From Treponema sp. (GTDB lineage Bacteria > Spirochaetota > Spirochaetia > Treponematales > Treponemataceae): a stretch of DNA of 42,478 nucleotides. Position 1 is the stretch's first letter. Every line of letters starts with the position of its first letter. Where the stretch lies: contig JAFXSM010000055.1 in NCBI GenBank assembly GCA_017525605.1, positions 1 through 42,478 of the forward strand. Reading direction: 5' to 3'. Shown here piece after piece: positions 14,151-20,978 of the stretch. The translations under genes were made by a program, and so were the position numbers. The notes beneath the pieces are model-generated. The model saw nothing but the letters and a program-made list of their open reading frames with translations, ran no database searches and was not told the DNA's origin.

Positions 14151-14199
14151 ACATAACAAAGCTAAAAATTCTACAGCGGGTCAGGCCCGACGTTTTTTC
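14151..14199 (+). other. decayed attC ending in a terminator-like hairpin
   Basis: R'' ACATAAC (14151-14157), followed by AAAGC, and a CGGG/CCCG stem with loop TCAGG (14177-14189) are intact, but the right half (L' and R') is missing. In its place follow six T (14193-14198) and then the promoter of the next toxin gene. It looks like the left half of an attC fused to a toxin-antitoxin unit. The stem is short, so termination would be weak. Confidence 0.6.
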
Positions 14200-14229
14200 T
14201 TGACAAATATTCACTCTAGTTCATATAAT
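14200..14229 (+). promoter_or_regulatory. consensus promoter of RelE/Xre toxin-antitoxin pair
   Basis: TTGACA at 14200-14205 and TATAAT at 14224-14229 are both perfect, with 18 nt between them. The toxin ATG at 14236 lies 6 nt after the -10, implying a leaderless message. Confidence 0.8.
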
Positions 14230-14235
14230 TATTTT

Positions 14236-14616
14236 ATGTGGAAGGTTGATTCATCAGATGAATATGATGCCTGGTTTCTGAGTTTGGACGAAGACTGTAA
14301 AGAAGCCGTATTACAAAGAGTTCTTTTACTCCAACAGTACGGTCCGAATCTTCCTCGCCCTTATGCAGATGTCCTTCATGGTTCAAAAAAATATAAGAAC
14401 CTAAAAGAACTTCGAAATCAGACTCAACAACATCTTTTGAGAGTTTCCTATTATTTTGATTCCAAAAGGAAAGCTTTTTTACTTACCGGCGGAGATAAGA
14501 AAGGAAAAGATCAGGATAAATTTTACAAGGATTTGATTACAGAATCCGAAGTAATCATCGAAAAACATGAGAAGGATTTGGAAAATGAAAGACGCAATCA
14601 AAATGATGGAAAGTAA
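14236..14616 (+). CDS. RelE/HigB-like toxin (Gp49 family)
   Basis: This 126-aa protein matches phage-derived Gp49-like/HigB toxins: VLQRVLLLQQYGPNLPRPYAD, LHGSKKYKNLKELR, then LLRVSYYFDSKRKAFLLTGGDKKGK. These are ribosome-dependent or free RNases that cleave mRNA. The frame stays open 12 codons further upstream, but the promoter -10 box lies there, so the ATG at 14236 is chosen. There is no Shine-Dalgarno. The 3' end overlaps the antitoxin gene by 32 nt. It is toxin-first, as in HigBA. Confidence 0.85.
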   Translation: MWKVDSSDEYDAWFLSLDEDCKEAVLQRVLLLQQYGPNLPRPYADVLHGSKKYKNLKELRNQTQQHLLRVSYYFDSKRKAFLLTGGDKKGKDQDKFYKDLITESEVIIEKHEKDLENERRNQNDGK

Positions 14617-14890
14617 TATGTCTCCAGAAGCTGTAAGAAGAGCTCACATAAAAGCTGAGCAGGATATTATGGCTATCCGCCTTGCCCAGCTTCGGGAAGA
14701 AAAGAATATAAAACAATCAGAAATGGCAAACTTTACTCAGTCGTCTGTTTCAAAAATAGAAAAAAGAAAAGATATGAAAATTTCTACTTTAATAGATTAC
14801 CTGGATAGTCTTGGAATGGGATTGGAAATAATTACATATCCGAAACTTGCTGTTTCAAAAAAACAGGAAAAAGTACTGTTAAAAGTGTAG
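14585..14890 (+). CDS. Xre-family antitoxin
   Basis: This 101-aa protein has a helix-turn-helix of the Xre/Cro type in LAQLREEKNIKQSEMANFTQ then SSVSKIEKRKDMKISTLIDYL, followed by GLEIITYP typical of HigA-like antitoxins. It should neutralise the upstream toxin and repress the promoter. AAGGA lies 9-10 nt before the ATG. It overlaps the toxin gene by 32 nt, so translation is coupled. Confidence 0.85.
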   Translation: MKDAIKMMESNMSPEAVRRAHIKAEQDIMAIRLAQLREEKNIKQSEMANFTQSSVSKIEKRKDMKISTLIDYLDSLGMGLEIITYPKLAVSKKQEKVLLKV

Positions 14891-14894
14891 CAAA

Positions 14895-14957
14895 ACCTAA
14901 CAAAGGTTCGTAGCCGACAGCGGGTCGAGCCCGCTGCGGTACAACCAGTTGTGATGA
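14895..14957 (+). other. attC site 2 (type A, altered core)
   Basis: This site has R'' ACCTAAC (14895-14901), L'' GTAGCCGAC, the stem GCGGG/CCCGC with loop TCGAG, and L' GCGGTAC. The R' core is GTGATGA (14951-14957) instead of GTTATGT, so the base after the crossover point has changed T to G. R'' does not match the start of its own cassette, consistent with a fusion. Activity may be reduced. Confidence 0.8.
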
Positions 14958-15013
14958 TGACAGGCCACTGGCCTGCTTTTTGTAAAAAATTTTTTGTTAA
15001 GTGGAATTTATAA
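14954..15013 (+). other. possible leader peptide of cassette 3
   Basis: An ATG in the attC core opens a 19-codon frame (beginning MMTGHWPAFCKK) that ends with TAA four nucleotides before the GNAT ATG. The GNAT gene has no clear Shine-Dalgarno, so reinitiation from this leader is a plausible way to translate it. There is no good ribosome site for the leader itself. Confidence 0.3.
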
Positions 15014-15017
15014 ATTA

Positions 15018-15530
15018 ATGGAAAAAATCATCCTAAGAAAAGCAAGAACAGAAGATTTGGACTCCATGTGGAATAATATCTGGCAAGATAAAGAACTCGC
15101 GAAATATATGCTTTGGAAACCAGTAGAGAACATAGAAGAAGCAAAAATCAGATTACAAAAAACTATTGAATATCAAAAATCAAATCTTGCATTTTATATT
15201 TGCCTTGAAGAAACTGATGAAGTTATTGGTTTTCTGGGAGCTGTAGACACAGGTGATTGTATTTTTGAAGATACTGGAATCTGTATTGCCAGTAAGTATC
15301 AGGGAAAAGGTTTTGGAAAACAGGCAATGCAGCTCCTCTTAAAAATGATTTTTGAAGAACTCGGTGGAAAAGAGTTTATTTACAGTTGCTTTGAAGAAAA
15401 TAAGAAATCTCAGAAATTATGCGAGTCATTGGGCTTTGAATATAAATACTCAAAACAAAGTATTAGGAAATGGGATGGATTAAAGTATACGGCCAGGTAT
15501 TATAAAAAACTGGAGAATAAAATATTTTAA
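15018..15530 (+). CDS. cassette 3: GNAT-family N-acetyltransferase
   Basis: This 170-aa protein has the GNAT fold: N-terminal IILRKARTEDLDSMWNNI, central AFYICLEETDEVIGFLGAVD and the acetyl-CoA loop QGKGFGKQAMQLLL (Q/R-x-x-G-x-G/A), then NKKSQKLCESLGFEY. It is closest to RimJ/RimL-type acetyltransferases, which modify protein N-termini or small amines; antibiotic or polyamine substrates are also possible. The start at 15018 fits the family N-terminus; a TTG eight codons earlier is an alternative. The gene stop directly abuts the -35 box of the following toxin-antitoxin promoter. Confidence 0.85.
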   Translation: MEKIILRKARTEDLDSMWNNIWQDKELAKYMLWKPVENIEEAKIRLQKTIEYQKSNLAFYICLEETDEVIGFLGAVDTGDCIFEDTGICIASKYQGKGFGKQAMQLLLKMIFEELGGKEFIYSCFEENKKSQKLCESLGFEYKYSKQSIRKWDGLKYTARYYKKLENKIF

Positions 15531-15560
15531 TTGACAGTATGTTAGCATATAGGCTAACAT
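15531..15560 (+). promoter_or_regulatory. promoter with embedded operator palindrome
   Basis: TTGACA (15531-15536) and TAACAT (15555-15560) are 18 nt apart. A perfect 8-bp inverted repeat, ATGTTAGC (15539-15546) and GCTAACAT (15553-15560), fills the spacer and -10 box. This is an ideal place for the downstream Xre antitoxin to repress its own operon. Confidence 0.75.
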
Positions 15561-15565
15561 AACCT

Positions 15566-15925
15566 ATGTACAGAAAAGTAACATTCTATACAACTGCCGA
15601 CGGAAAATGTCCTGTTGCGGAGTTTATCGATTCTCAAACGCCAAAAGTTGCTCAAAAAATAGCATGGGTTCTTAAGGCTGTTCAGGAAATTGAAAAAGTT
15701 CCAAAAACATACTTTAAGAAATTATCAGATACCGATTTCTACGAAGTCAGAATTGAGTTGAATGGAAATATTTATCGATTACTGGGATTCTTTCACAACG
15801 GAAATATTGTAATTCTTACAAATGGTTTCCAAAAAAAGACTCAGAAAACACCGAAAACTGAAATAGAAGTTTGTGAAGCAAGAATGAAAGACTTTTTGAA
15901 AAGGAGTAAAGAAAATGGCAAATAA
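15566..15925 (+). CDS. RelE/HigB-like toxin (Gp49 family)
   Basis: This 119-aa protein has the Gp49/HigB layout: [48 protein letters not shown], then [27 protein letters not shown]. The conserved Arg/Lys in YEVRI and FQKKTQKTP are typical of this RNase group. It has no Shine-Dalgarno and starts 5 nt after the -10 box. The 3' end overlaps the antitoxin by 11 nt. It is a different subtype from the toxin at 14236. Confidence 0.88.
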   Translation: MYRKVTFYTTADGKCPVAEFIDSQTPKVAQKIAWVLKAVQEIEKVPKTYFKKLSDTDFYEVRIELNGNIYRLLGFFHNGNIVILTNGFQKKTQKTPKTEIEVCEARMKDFLKRSKENGK

Positions 15926-16202
15926 AACATTTGATTTAGATGATTATATTTCTCAGCGTAAAGAAAAAGATCCAGAATTTGCAAAAGATTTTGATGCAGG
16001 TTATGAAGAATTCAAAATCGGTATGATGATAAAAGAAATGCGACTAGAAAGCGGAATGACACAAGAACAGTTGGCAGAAAAACTTGAAACAAAGAAAAGC
16101 GTTATTTCACGAATGGAAAATCATTCCGAAGATATCCGATTATCTACCCTTCAAAAAGTTGCATCTGTATTCGGAAAACAGCTTAAGGTTGTCATGTTGT
16201 AA
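15915..16202 (+). CDS. Xre-family antitoxin
   Basis: This 95-aa protein has an N-terminal part that likely grips the toxin ([21 protein letters not shown]) and a helix-turn-helix ([43 protein letters not shown]). AAGGAG precedes the ATG. It probably binds the palindrome at 15539-15560. The gene ends 5 nt before the next attC. Confidence 0.9.
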   Translation: MANKTFDLDDYISQRKEKDPEFAKDFDAGYEEFKIGMMIKEMRLESGMTQEQLAEKLETKKSVISRMENHSEDIRLSTLQKVASVFGKQLKVVML

Positions 16203-16207
16203 AAATG

Positions 16208-16271
16208 TCATAACAAAGGTTCGTAGCCGACAGCGGGGTCAGGCCCGCTGCGGTACAACCAGTTGTTATGT
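16208..16271 (+). other. attC site 3 (type A)
   Basis: R'' TCATAAC (16208-16214), L'' GTAGCCGAC, stem GCGGG/CCCGC with loop GTCAGG, L' GCGGTAC and R' GTTATGT (16265-16271). R'' complements GTTATGA, which agrees at the last base with the start of its own cassette (GTGATGA at 14951). Confidence 0.9.
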
Positions 16272-16311
16272 GGACGCCCGCACTGGCGTGCTAAGTCAGG
16301 GAGTGAAGAAA

Positions 16312-16743
16312 ATGTTAAGGGATAAACTTGTTGAAATTGCATTGGAATGGCAAGGGAGATTTGGAGTTTCACCACAGATTACTAGTACAGTTTCAGAATA
16401 TGATGCGGCTATTTTGGTCGGTATGTCAGAAGAAGAATATTCTGATTATATGAAAGATAAAACTGCTGTAAGTAAAGGTTCGGATTTTGCTTTTAATAAC
16501 ATTAGATATCAAGTAAAAGCTAATAGACCAAGTGGAAAACCTGGAAGTTTTGTTACAATGGTTCCAAAAGCTACAAATTATGAATGGGATAAATTAATTT
16601 GGATTCTTTATGATAAAAATTATGTAATGCAGGAAGCTTGGGAGTGGGATGTTGAAGATTACAAATCTAGATTTGATAAAATAAAAAGACTTTCTCCATT
16701 AGATTATCGAAAAGGAAAATGTTTGTTCATAAAGAACAAATAA
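16312..16743 (+). CDS. cassette 4: uncharacterised protein, possible PD-(D/E)XK nuclease
   Basis: This 143-aa protein is not firmly recognised. The segment TVSEYDAAILVG ... SKGSDFAFNNIRYQVKANRPSG places an acidic residue, a Gly-Ser-Asp and a beta-strand with Q-V-K in the order found in PD-(D/E)XK nucleases (E...D...QxK variant), and the rest (KLIWILYDKNYVMQEAWEWD) could form the following strands. Restriction-like proteins are common in integron cassettes, but the fold is only a suggestion. GGGAG lies before the ATG. A nine-codon leader from the attC core (16268-16294) ends 17 nt upstream. Confidence 0.6.
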   Translation: MLRDKLVEIALEWQGRFGVSPQITSTVSEYDAAILVGMSEEEYSDYMKDKTAVSKGSDFAFNNIRYQVKANRPSGKPGSFVTMVPKATNYEWDKLIWILYDKNYVMQEAWEWDVEDYKSRFDKIKRLSPLDYRKGKCLFIKNK

Positions 16744-16749
16744 AAGATT

Positions 16750-16782
16750 ATAATTTCATCGAGTCAAGCTCGATGAAATTAT
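16750..16782. repeat. 14-bp perfect hairpin with TCAAG loop
   Basis: ATAATTTCATCGAG (16750-16763) pairs exactly with CTCGATGAAATTAT (16769-16782) around TCAAG. It lies directly after the cassette 4 gene. No T-run follows. The loop is the attC-centre loop. The next 70 nt hold a second small hairpin (GCAGC/GCTGC) and lead into the higB promoter. Confidence 0.65.
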
Positions 16783-16854
16783 GAAATAGAACTTTAGGGA
16801 TTGGACGAAGAAGCGTTTGTACGCAGCCTTACGCTGCTTGTTTACACTATCCGC

Positions 16855-16883
16855 TTGACATATACACGCGCCACATATACAAT
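16855..16883 (+). promoter_or_regulatory. promoter of higBA
   Basis: TTGACA (16855-16860) and TACAAT (16878-16883) with a 17-nt spacer. The toxin ATG is 6 nt beyond the -10 box. Confidence 0.75.
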
Positions 16884-16889
16884 AAAATC

Positions 16890-17171
16890 ATGATAAAGAG
16901 TTTTGCGGATAAAGAAACAGAACTTATCTATAATCAGAAGTTTTCAAAGCGACTGCCAAATACAATTCAGAAAGTTGCTTTGAGGAAACTCATGATGATA
17001 GATAATGCCAAGTGCCTGGAAGATTTACGAGTTCCTCCAAGTAACCACCTTGAGCAGCTTGCCGGAAACAGAAAAGGTCAGCATTCAATCCGCATAAATG
17101 ATCAGTGGCGTGTCTGTTTTACAGAAAAAGACGGGCATTATTACGATGTAGAAATTGTGGATTACCACTAG
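16890..17171 (+). CDS. higB: HigB toxin (plasmid maintenance killer family)
   Basis: This 93-aa protein matches classical HigB: MIKSFADKETELIYN, RKLMMIDNAKCLEDLRVPPSNHLEQLAG, and QHSIRINDQWRVCFTEKDGHYYDVEIVDYH. HigB is a ribosome-dependent mRNA interferase. No Shine-Dalgarno; leaderless by promoter position. The antitoxin follows after 9 nt. This type differs from the two Gp49-like pairs upstream. Confidence 0.93.
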   Translation: MIKSFADKETELIYNQKFSKRLPNTIQKVALRKLMMIDNAKCLEDLRVPPSNHLEQLAGNRKGQHSIRINDQWRVCFTEKDGHYYDVEIVDYH

Positions 17172-17180
17172 GAGTAAACT

Positions 17181-17477
17181 ATGTCTGATTTTATCGAAAC
17201 ACCAACAATCGGAGAAATCCTCAGCGAAGAATTTCTTATTCCACTTGGAATTTCTGCATATAAACTTGCACAGGAAATAAATGTTCCGACTTCCCGCATT
17301 CAGGATATCCTTCATAACCGCAGAAAAATAACTGTAGATACTTCTTTAAGACTTGCAAAATTCTTCGGATTATCTGACGGATATTTTATGTCTTTACAGG
17401 ATGATATAGATATCAGAAATGCAAAAATAGAACTTGCACCACAGTTAGAAGAAATTAAAACTTATGCGTATGCATAA
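17181..17477 (+). CDS. higA: HigA antitoxin
   Basis: This 98-aa Xre-type protein matches HigA: TPTIGEILSEEFLIPLGISAYKLAQEINV, SRIQDILHNRRKITVDTSLRLAKFFG. It neutralises HigB and represses the operon. GGAG lies 8 nt before the ATG. It ends 7 nt before the next attC, closing cassette 4. Confidence 0.93.
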   Translation: MSDFIETPTIGEILSEEFLIPLGISAYKLAQEINVPTSRIQDILHNRRKITVDTSLRLAKFFGLSDGYFMSLQDDIDIRNAKIELAPQLEEIKTYAYA

Positions 17478-17484
17478 AAAATTG

Positions 17485-17547
17485 CCATAACAAAGGTTCG
17501 TAGCCGACACGCGGTCAAGCCGCCTGCGGTACAACCAGTTGTTATGC
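17485..17547 (+). other. attC site 4 (type A)
   Basis: R'' CCATAAC (17485-17491), L'' GTAGCCGAC, GCGG/CCGC stem with TCAAG loop, L' GCGGTAC, R' GTTATGC (17541-17547). R'' would match a cassette start of GTTATGG, not the GTTATGT that opens cassette 4, which supports cassette 4 being a fusion. Confidence 0.9.
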
Positions 17548-17582
17548 TCACAGCCCCTGGGCTGGTGAAAAAGGAAGTAAAA

Positions 17583-18839
17583 ATGAAATCGGTAAGAAAA
17601 AAGGCGTTGATTGCAATCATAATTGAGTTTTTCGTCTTTTCGTTTGTCGGCTTTTCACTAGTGCTCATGCTGTTTCATGCTGGAATTTTGGCATTTCCTG
17701 TAATTGCATTCATGTGGACTTTTTGGGGCTTCAATGTCCTAACATTTTTTATAGGAACTGAAATAAAATTTAGGTACAAAATTTCGTTTGCAGTTTTAAA
17801 TCTTTTACTTGTATCTCTCCTCATTGCTTTTCTAATAAATTCAGCTGAAAGTACAAGAAACAACACGGTTCAAATCGTTTCCATAGCAGTTTCCATTGTT
17901 GTCGCACTTTTGTATTTGCTTGTATCAATACTTTTTGTAAAGCACTATTGGAATCCGGCGAAAAATGAAGTTTTACGTCTTTTTGGAAAAAATCCCCCTG
18001 AGCCGACACTTGATGACTGCAAAACAAAATATCCCTTATTGCTTGTTCACGGAACGGGATTTCGTGACAGAAAACTTTTCAATTATTGGGGGCTTATTCC
18101 CGAGATTCTTGAAGAGCATGGTGCCACCATATTCTACAGTAAGCATGACGCCTGGTCGAATATTGAAGATGCGGCAAACCAGATTGTGATTGCTCTGAAA
18201 GAGGCTCTTGAAAAAACAGGCTCTGAAAAAATTAATATAATAGCCCATTCTAAGGGCGGAATAGATGTCCGATATGCAATTGCAAGGCTTGGACTTTCAG
18301 ATAAGGTCGCTTCACTTACGATGATAAGCTCTCCGAATCATGGGTTGAAAACGATGGATTTGCTCTATTCGGTTTTCGGAAAAGAAATTTTTAAATTCTG
18401 CGCTTTTTTCGTAAATATATGGTTCAGAATTCTCGGAGACAAAAAGCCAGATTTTTATAAGACAACACAGCAGTTTTGTGCGACCTTCATGGAAAAATTT
18501 AATGATGAAATTGTTGATGCACCCTCTATTATGTATCAATCATTTGCCGGAAAAATGAAAAATCCGCTCAGTGATATTTTTATGTGGCTGTTGAATCTTA
18601 TAATTGGTTTTTCAGATGGCGACAATGATGGAGTAGTGTCGGTTGAGTCAGCGAAATGGGGAAAATTCCGAGGTACAATCGAAGGACGTGGATTTTTCGG
18701 TATTTCGCATACGCACGAAGTCGACGGCTATCGTACAAATCCTAGATTAAAGGAAAGTGAAAGTCTTCCAACTGGTTCAAAAACTATTAGAGATTTTTAT
18801 ATAAGTTTAGTTCATGAATTAAAAGACACGGGATTTTGA
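17583..18839 (+). CDS. cassette 5a: membrane-anchored alpha/beta-hydrolase (lipase-like)
   Basis: This 418-aa protein has about four transmembrane helices in the first 130 residues and then a lipase-like hydrolase domain. YPLLLVHGTGFRDRKLF is the oxyanion region; AHSKGGIDVRY holds the nucleophile Ser (a GHSxGG variant with Ala first); DGDNDGVVSVESAKWG and GISHTHEVD are good candidates for the acidic and His members of the triad. Class-2 triacylglycerol lipases share this VxVESAxWG pattern. The start at 17583 has GGAAG upstream; the frame is open back to the ATG in the attC core, which would add 13 residues. Confidence 0.8.
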   Translation: MKSVRKKALIAIIIEFFVFSFVGFSLVLMLFHAGILAFPVIAFMWTFWGFNVLTFFIGTEIKFRYKISFAVLNLLLVSLLIAFLINSAESTRNNTVQIVSIAVSIVVALLYLLVSILFVKHYWNPAKNEVLRLFGKNPPEPTLDDCKTKYPLLLVHGTGFRDRKLFNYWGLIPEILEEHGATIFYSKHDAWSNIEDAANQIVIALKEALEKTGSEKINIIAHSKGGIDVRYAIARLGLSDKVASLTMISSPNHGLKTMDLLYSVFGKEIFKFCAFFVNIWFRILGDKKPDFYKTTQQFCATFMEKFNDEIVDAPSIMYQSFAGKMKNPLSDIFMWLLNLIIGFSDGDNDGVVSVESAKWGKFRGTIEGRGFFGISHTHEVDGYRTNPRLKESESLPTGSKTIRDFYISLVHELKDTGF

Positions 18840-18847
18840 TAAACAAG

Positions 18848-18888
18848 GCATAACAAAGCTTCAAAGCGGATGTCGCGGTCAAGCCGCG
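18848..18888 (+). other. decayed attC fusing two cassettes
   Basis: R'' GCATAAC (18848-18854), an AAAGCGGA segment like L'', and the stem CGCGG/CCGCG with TCAAG loop (18874-18888) remain. L' and R' are gone, and the methyltransferase gene follows after 21 nt. R'' exactly matches the start of the hydrolase cassette (GTTATGC at 17541), showing this was once its own complete cassette. Confidence 0.75.
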
Positions 18889-18909
18889 TGGCTAAAAAAG
18901 GATTAAAAA

Positions 18910-19584
18910 ATGGATATTCAAGGACAGTTCAATTTAGTTGCAAAAAGCTATGATGAAAATCGAAAGAAGTTTATACCATGCTTTGACGATTATTACATTT
19001 CAAGCACAGATTTTATTGCCAGGACATTAAATTATGAGCCGAAACTTATCTATGACCTTGGCTCAGGAACTGGCCTGCTCTCTTCTTTTTGGTACAGGCA
19101 CTTCCCAAAATCAGAGTATGTGCTGATAGACATTGCCGAGGAAATGCTGGATGTTGCAAAAAAGAGGTTTTCAGGAAGCGCAAATATAAAATACAAAGTC
19201 CTGGATTATTCAGAATCAATGCCAGAAGGCAATCCCGACTTGATTATTTCAGCTCTTTCAATTCACCATCTTGAAAATACTGACAAGAAAAGACTTTTCA
19301 AAAGAGTTTATGAATCTCTTGAGGACGACAGGCTTTTTGTTAATTATGACCAGTTTTGCTCTGACAGTTCAGTCATTAATGAAAAAATCGAGGAATATTG
19401 GATAAATGGAATAAAAAAATCGGGAGTATCGGAAATAGAGTATGCGCGATGGATTGAAAGAAAAAAACTGGATCGCGAAATCTCAATCAATCAGGAAATC
19501 CAATGGTTAAAAGATGCCGGTTTTAGGAATGTGGAATGCATATATTCAAAAGGAAAATTCGGTGTAATAGTATCAGTAAAATGA
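18910..19584 (+). CDS. cassette 5b: class I SAM-dependent methyltransferase
   Basis: This 224-aa protein has the Rossmann-type methyltransferase motifs: motif I LIYDLGSGTGLLSS, motif II YVLIDIAEEMLDVAKKRF, motif III NIKYKVLDYSE and motif IV PDLIISALSIHHL. Substrate unknown; small-molecule or lipid methylation is most likely. AAGGA precedes the ATG. It is joined to the hydrolase cassette by loss of the intervening attC right half, so the two genes now move together. Confidence 0.88.
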   Translation: MDIQGQFNLVAKSYDENRKKFIPCFDDYYISSTDFIARTLNYEPKLIYDLGSGTGLLSSFWYRHFPKSEYVLIDIAEEMLDVAKKRFSGSANIKYKVLDYSESMPEGNPDLIISALSIHHLENTDKKRLFKRVYESLEDDRLFVNYDQFCSDSSVINEKIEEYWINGIKKSGVSEIEYARWIERKKLDREISINQEIQWLKDAGFRNVECIYSKGKFGVIVSVK

Positions 19585-19608
19585 ATAAATTTGTGTGAAA
19601 GAATAAAC

Positions 19609-19672
19609 ACATAACAAGAAGTTCAAAGCTGACACAGGCTCAAGGCCTGTGCGGTTTAACTCATTGTTATGT
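19609..19672 (+). other. attC site 5 (type B)
   Basis: R'' ACATAAC (19609-19615), L'' AAAGCTGAC, stem ACAGGC/GCCTGT with TCAAG loop, L' GCGGTTTAAC, R' GTTATGT (19666-19672). The arm sequences differ from type A, but pairing is kept (AAA with TTT instead of GTA with TAC), with one extrahelical base in L''. Confidence 0.9.
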
Positions 19673-19709
19673 GGACGCCCGCACTGGGGCGCAAATATGA
19701 AGGTAATAT

Positions 19710-20537
19710 ATGTTTTGGATTTATAATAAAAAAACTGTTTCGACGAAAATAAGAAATAACAATATAGAATTTGATATTAGAGATGGGCTCTCTGAAAACC
19801 AAAGAAAAGTTTTATTTGCGATTTATTTTCTTAAGGATAGTCCAAAATATGAAGATGTACTGACTTATGAGAATGGTATAACTTTTGATGAAATTAAAAA
19901 AGAATTAAAGAGTAATAAAATCTACAATTGTTCAGACAATGAATTAAAAGAGATAATAAATGGTTTTTCAAAGCAAAAATATCCAATATTATCTGTGAAT
20001 GAAAATAAAGAAATTTGCACAACACATGTCTTTCATAAAATGTTTGAGGGGCAGAAAGGAACAGATTATACTCAAGATTCTGTATTGTCCTCTCTATTTC
20101 CTAACTATCTTTGTAATGGTGGCAATGGGTATTCTCCTCATGATATTGCTGATGTTTGTGAAGCAATAAATAGATATGTTAACAACCGGGAAATTTCTGA
20201 TGAAGAAATTCATAATATTTTGAAAGACAACTCAGATAATGATTTAAAGGTAATCGTTGAAGCTTTTGTTAATCACAGGATAAGTGTTCTTGGAAGAATA
20301 AATAGGTTTGAGTATGATTCGTACGAAAAAATCTTCAGAATTCTAAAGTTTGGTTCTGAAAAAGATAAAAAAAGGCTTTGTGCCCATTTGTCAATTGAAG
20401 AATATGAACAATTAATGAAAAATCAAATAGAAAAATTTGGAAATATAAATAAAGAATTGATAGAGGAACAAAGAAACTTACTTGAACAAAGAAACTTACT
20501 TGAAAAATATGCACTTTGTTATTTTGTATCAATTTAG
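19710..20537 (+). CDS. cassette 6: uncharacterised protein
   Basis: This 275-aa protein is not recognised. It is rich in Lys, Asn and Glu, mostly helical, probably soluble, and has no signal peptide. N-terminal WIYNKKTVSTKIRNNNIEFD precedes a region (about 25-110) with repeated FDEIKKELK- and ELKEIINGF-like helices that could be a winged-helix-like module. The last 60 residues form a coiled coil ending in the doubled EQRNLLEQRNLLEK; the DNA shows an exact 18-bp tandem duplication (20466-20501). AAGG lies 8 nt before the ATG. It is the only gene of its cassette. Confidence 0.65.
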   Translation: MFWIYNKKTVSTKIRNNNIEFDIRDGLSENQRKVLFAIYFLKDSPKYEDVLTYENGITFDEIKKELKSNKIYNCSDNELKEIINGFSKQKYPILSVNENKEICTTHVFHKMFEGQKGTDYTQDSVLSSLFPNYLCNGGNGYSPHDIADVCEAINRYVNNREISDEEIHNILKDNSDNDLKVIVEAFVNHRISVLGRINRFEYDSYEKIFRILKFGSEKDKKRLCAHLSIEEYEQLMKNQIEKFGNINKELIEEQRNLLEQRNLLEKYALCYFVSI

Positions 20538-20543
20538 AAGTAC

Positions 20544-20606
20544 ACATAACAAAGGTTCGTAGCCGACAGCGGGTCAAGCCCTCTGCGGTACAACCAGTTG
20601 TTATGT
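20544..20606 (+). other. attC site 6 (type A)
   Basis: R'' ACATAAC (20544-20550), L'' GTAGCCGAC, centre with TCAAG loop (one arm mismatched: GCGGG against CCCTC), L' GCGGTAC, R' GTTATGT (20600-20606). R'' matches its cassette start, as expected for an unfused cassette. Confidence 0.9.
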
Positions 20607-20638
20607 GGACGCCAGCACTAATACGCTTAGTAAAATGA
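20603..20638 (+). other. possible leader peptide of cassette 7
   Basis: The ATG in the attC core opens an 11-codon frame (MWTPALIRLVK) whose TGA overlaps the ATG of the next gene (ATGA at 20635-20638), the standard geometry of translational coupling. The gene has no Shine-Dalgarno of its own. Confidence 0.35.
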
Positions 20639-20904
20639 AAAAAATCATTCTTTTTTTGTTACTTGTATTTTCACTTTTTACACCGTTTCTTGGATTTGAA
20701 ATAGTGAATACAAATTCTTTTAACGGATTTAAAAATTTTCATATTTTTTGTTGGATAGGATTTGCTTATATAATTATCCTTTCAATTTCAGCTATTTTAA
20801 TTCTAAAATCAAAAAACACGTTATTTTATAAAATCTCATTTATCCTAATCGATTGTGTATATATCTTCATTACAGTTTTCCTTATAAAAATCTTAATTCC
20901 ATAA
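20635..20904 (+). CDS. cassette 7: small membrane protein
   Basis: This 89-aa protein begins with a signal-anchor-like helix (MKKIILFLLLVFSLFTPFLG) and has two more hydrophobic helices (around IGFAYIIILSISAILIL and ISFILIDCVYIFITVFLI). No family is recognised. No Shine-Dalgarno is seen; translation may depend on the overlapping leader at 20603-20638. A GTG in the attC core (20605) is in frame and would add 10 residues. Confidence 0.55.
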   Translation: MKKIILFLLLVFSLFTPFLGFEIVNTNSFNGFKNFHIFCWIGFAYIIILSISAILILKSKNTLFYKISFILIDCVYIFITVFLIKILIP

Positions 20905-20978
20905 AAATGTTGCGTTTTTGAAAATACTTACAAAAAGTAAATACTTATGTATATACTCAAAGCTGATGGAGGTGCGCT

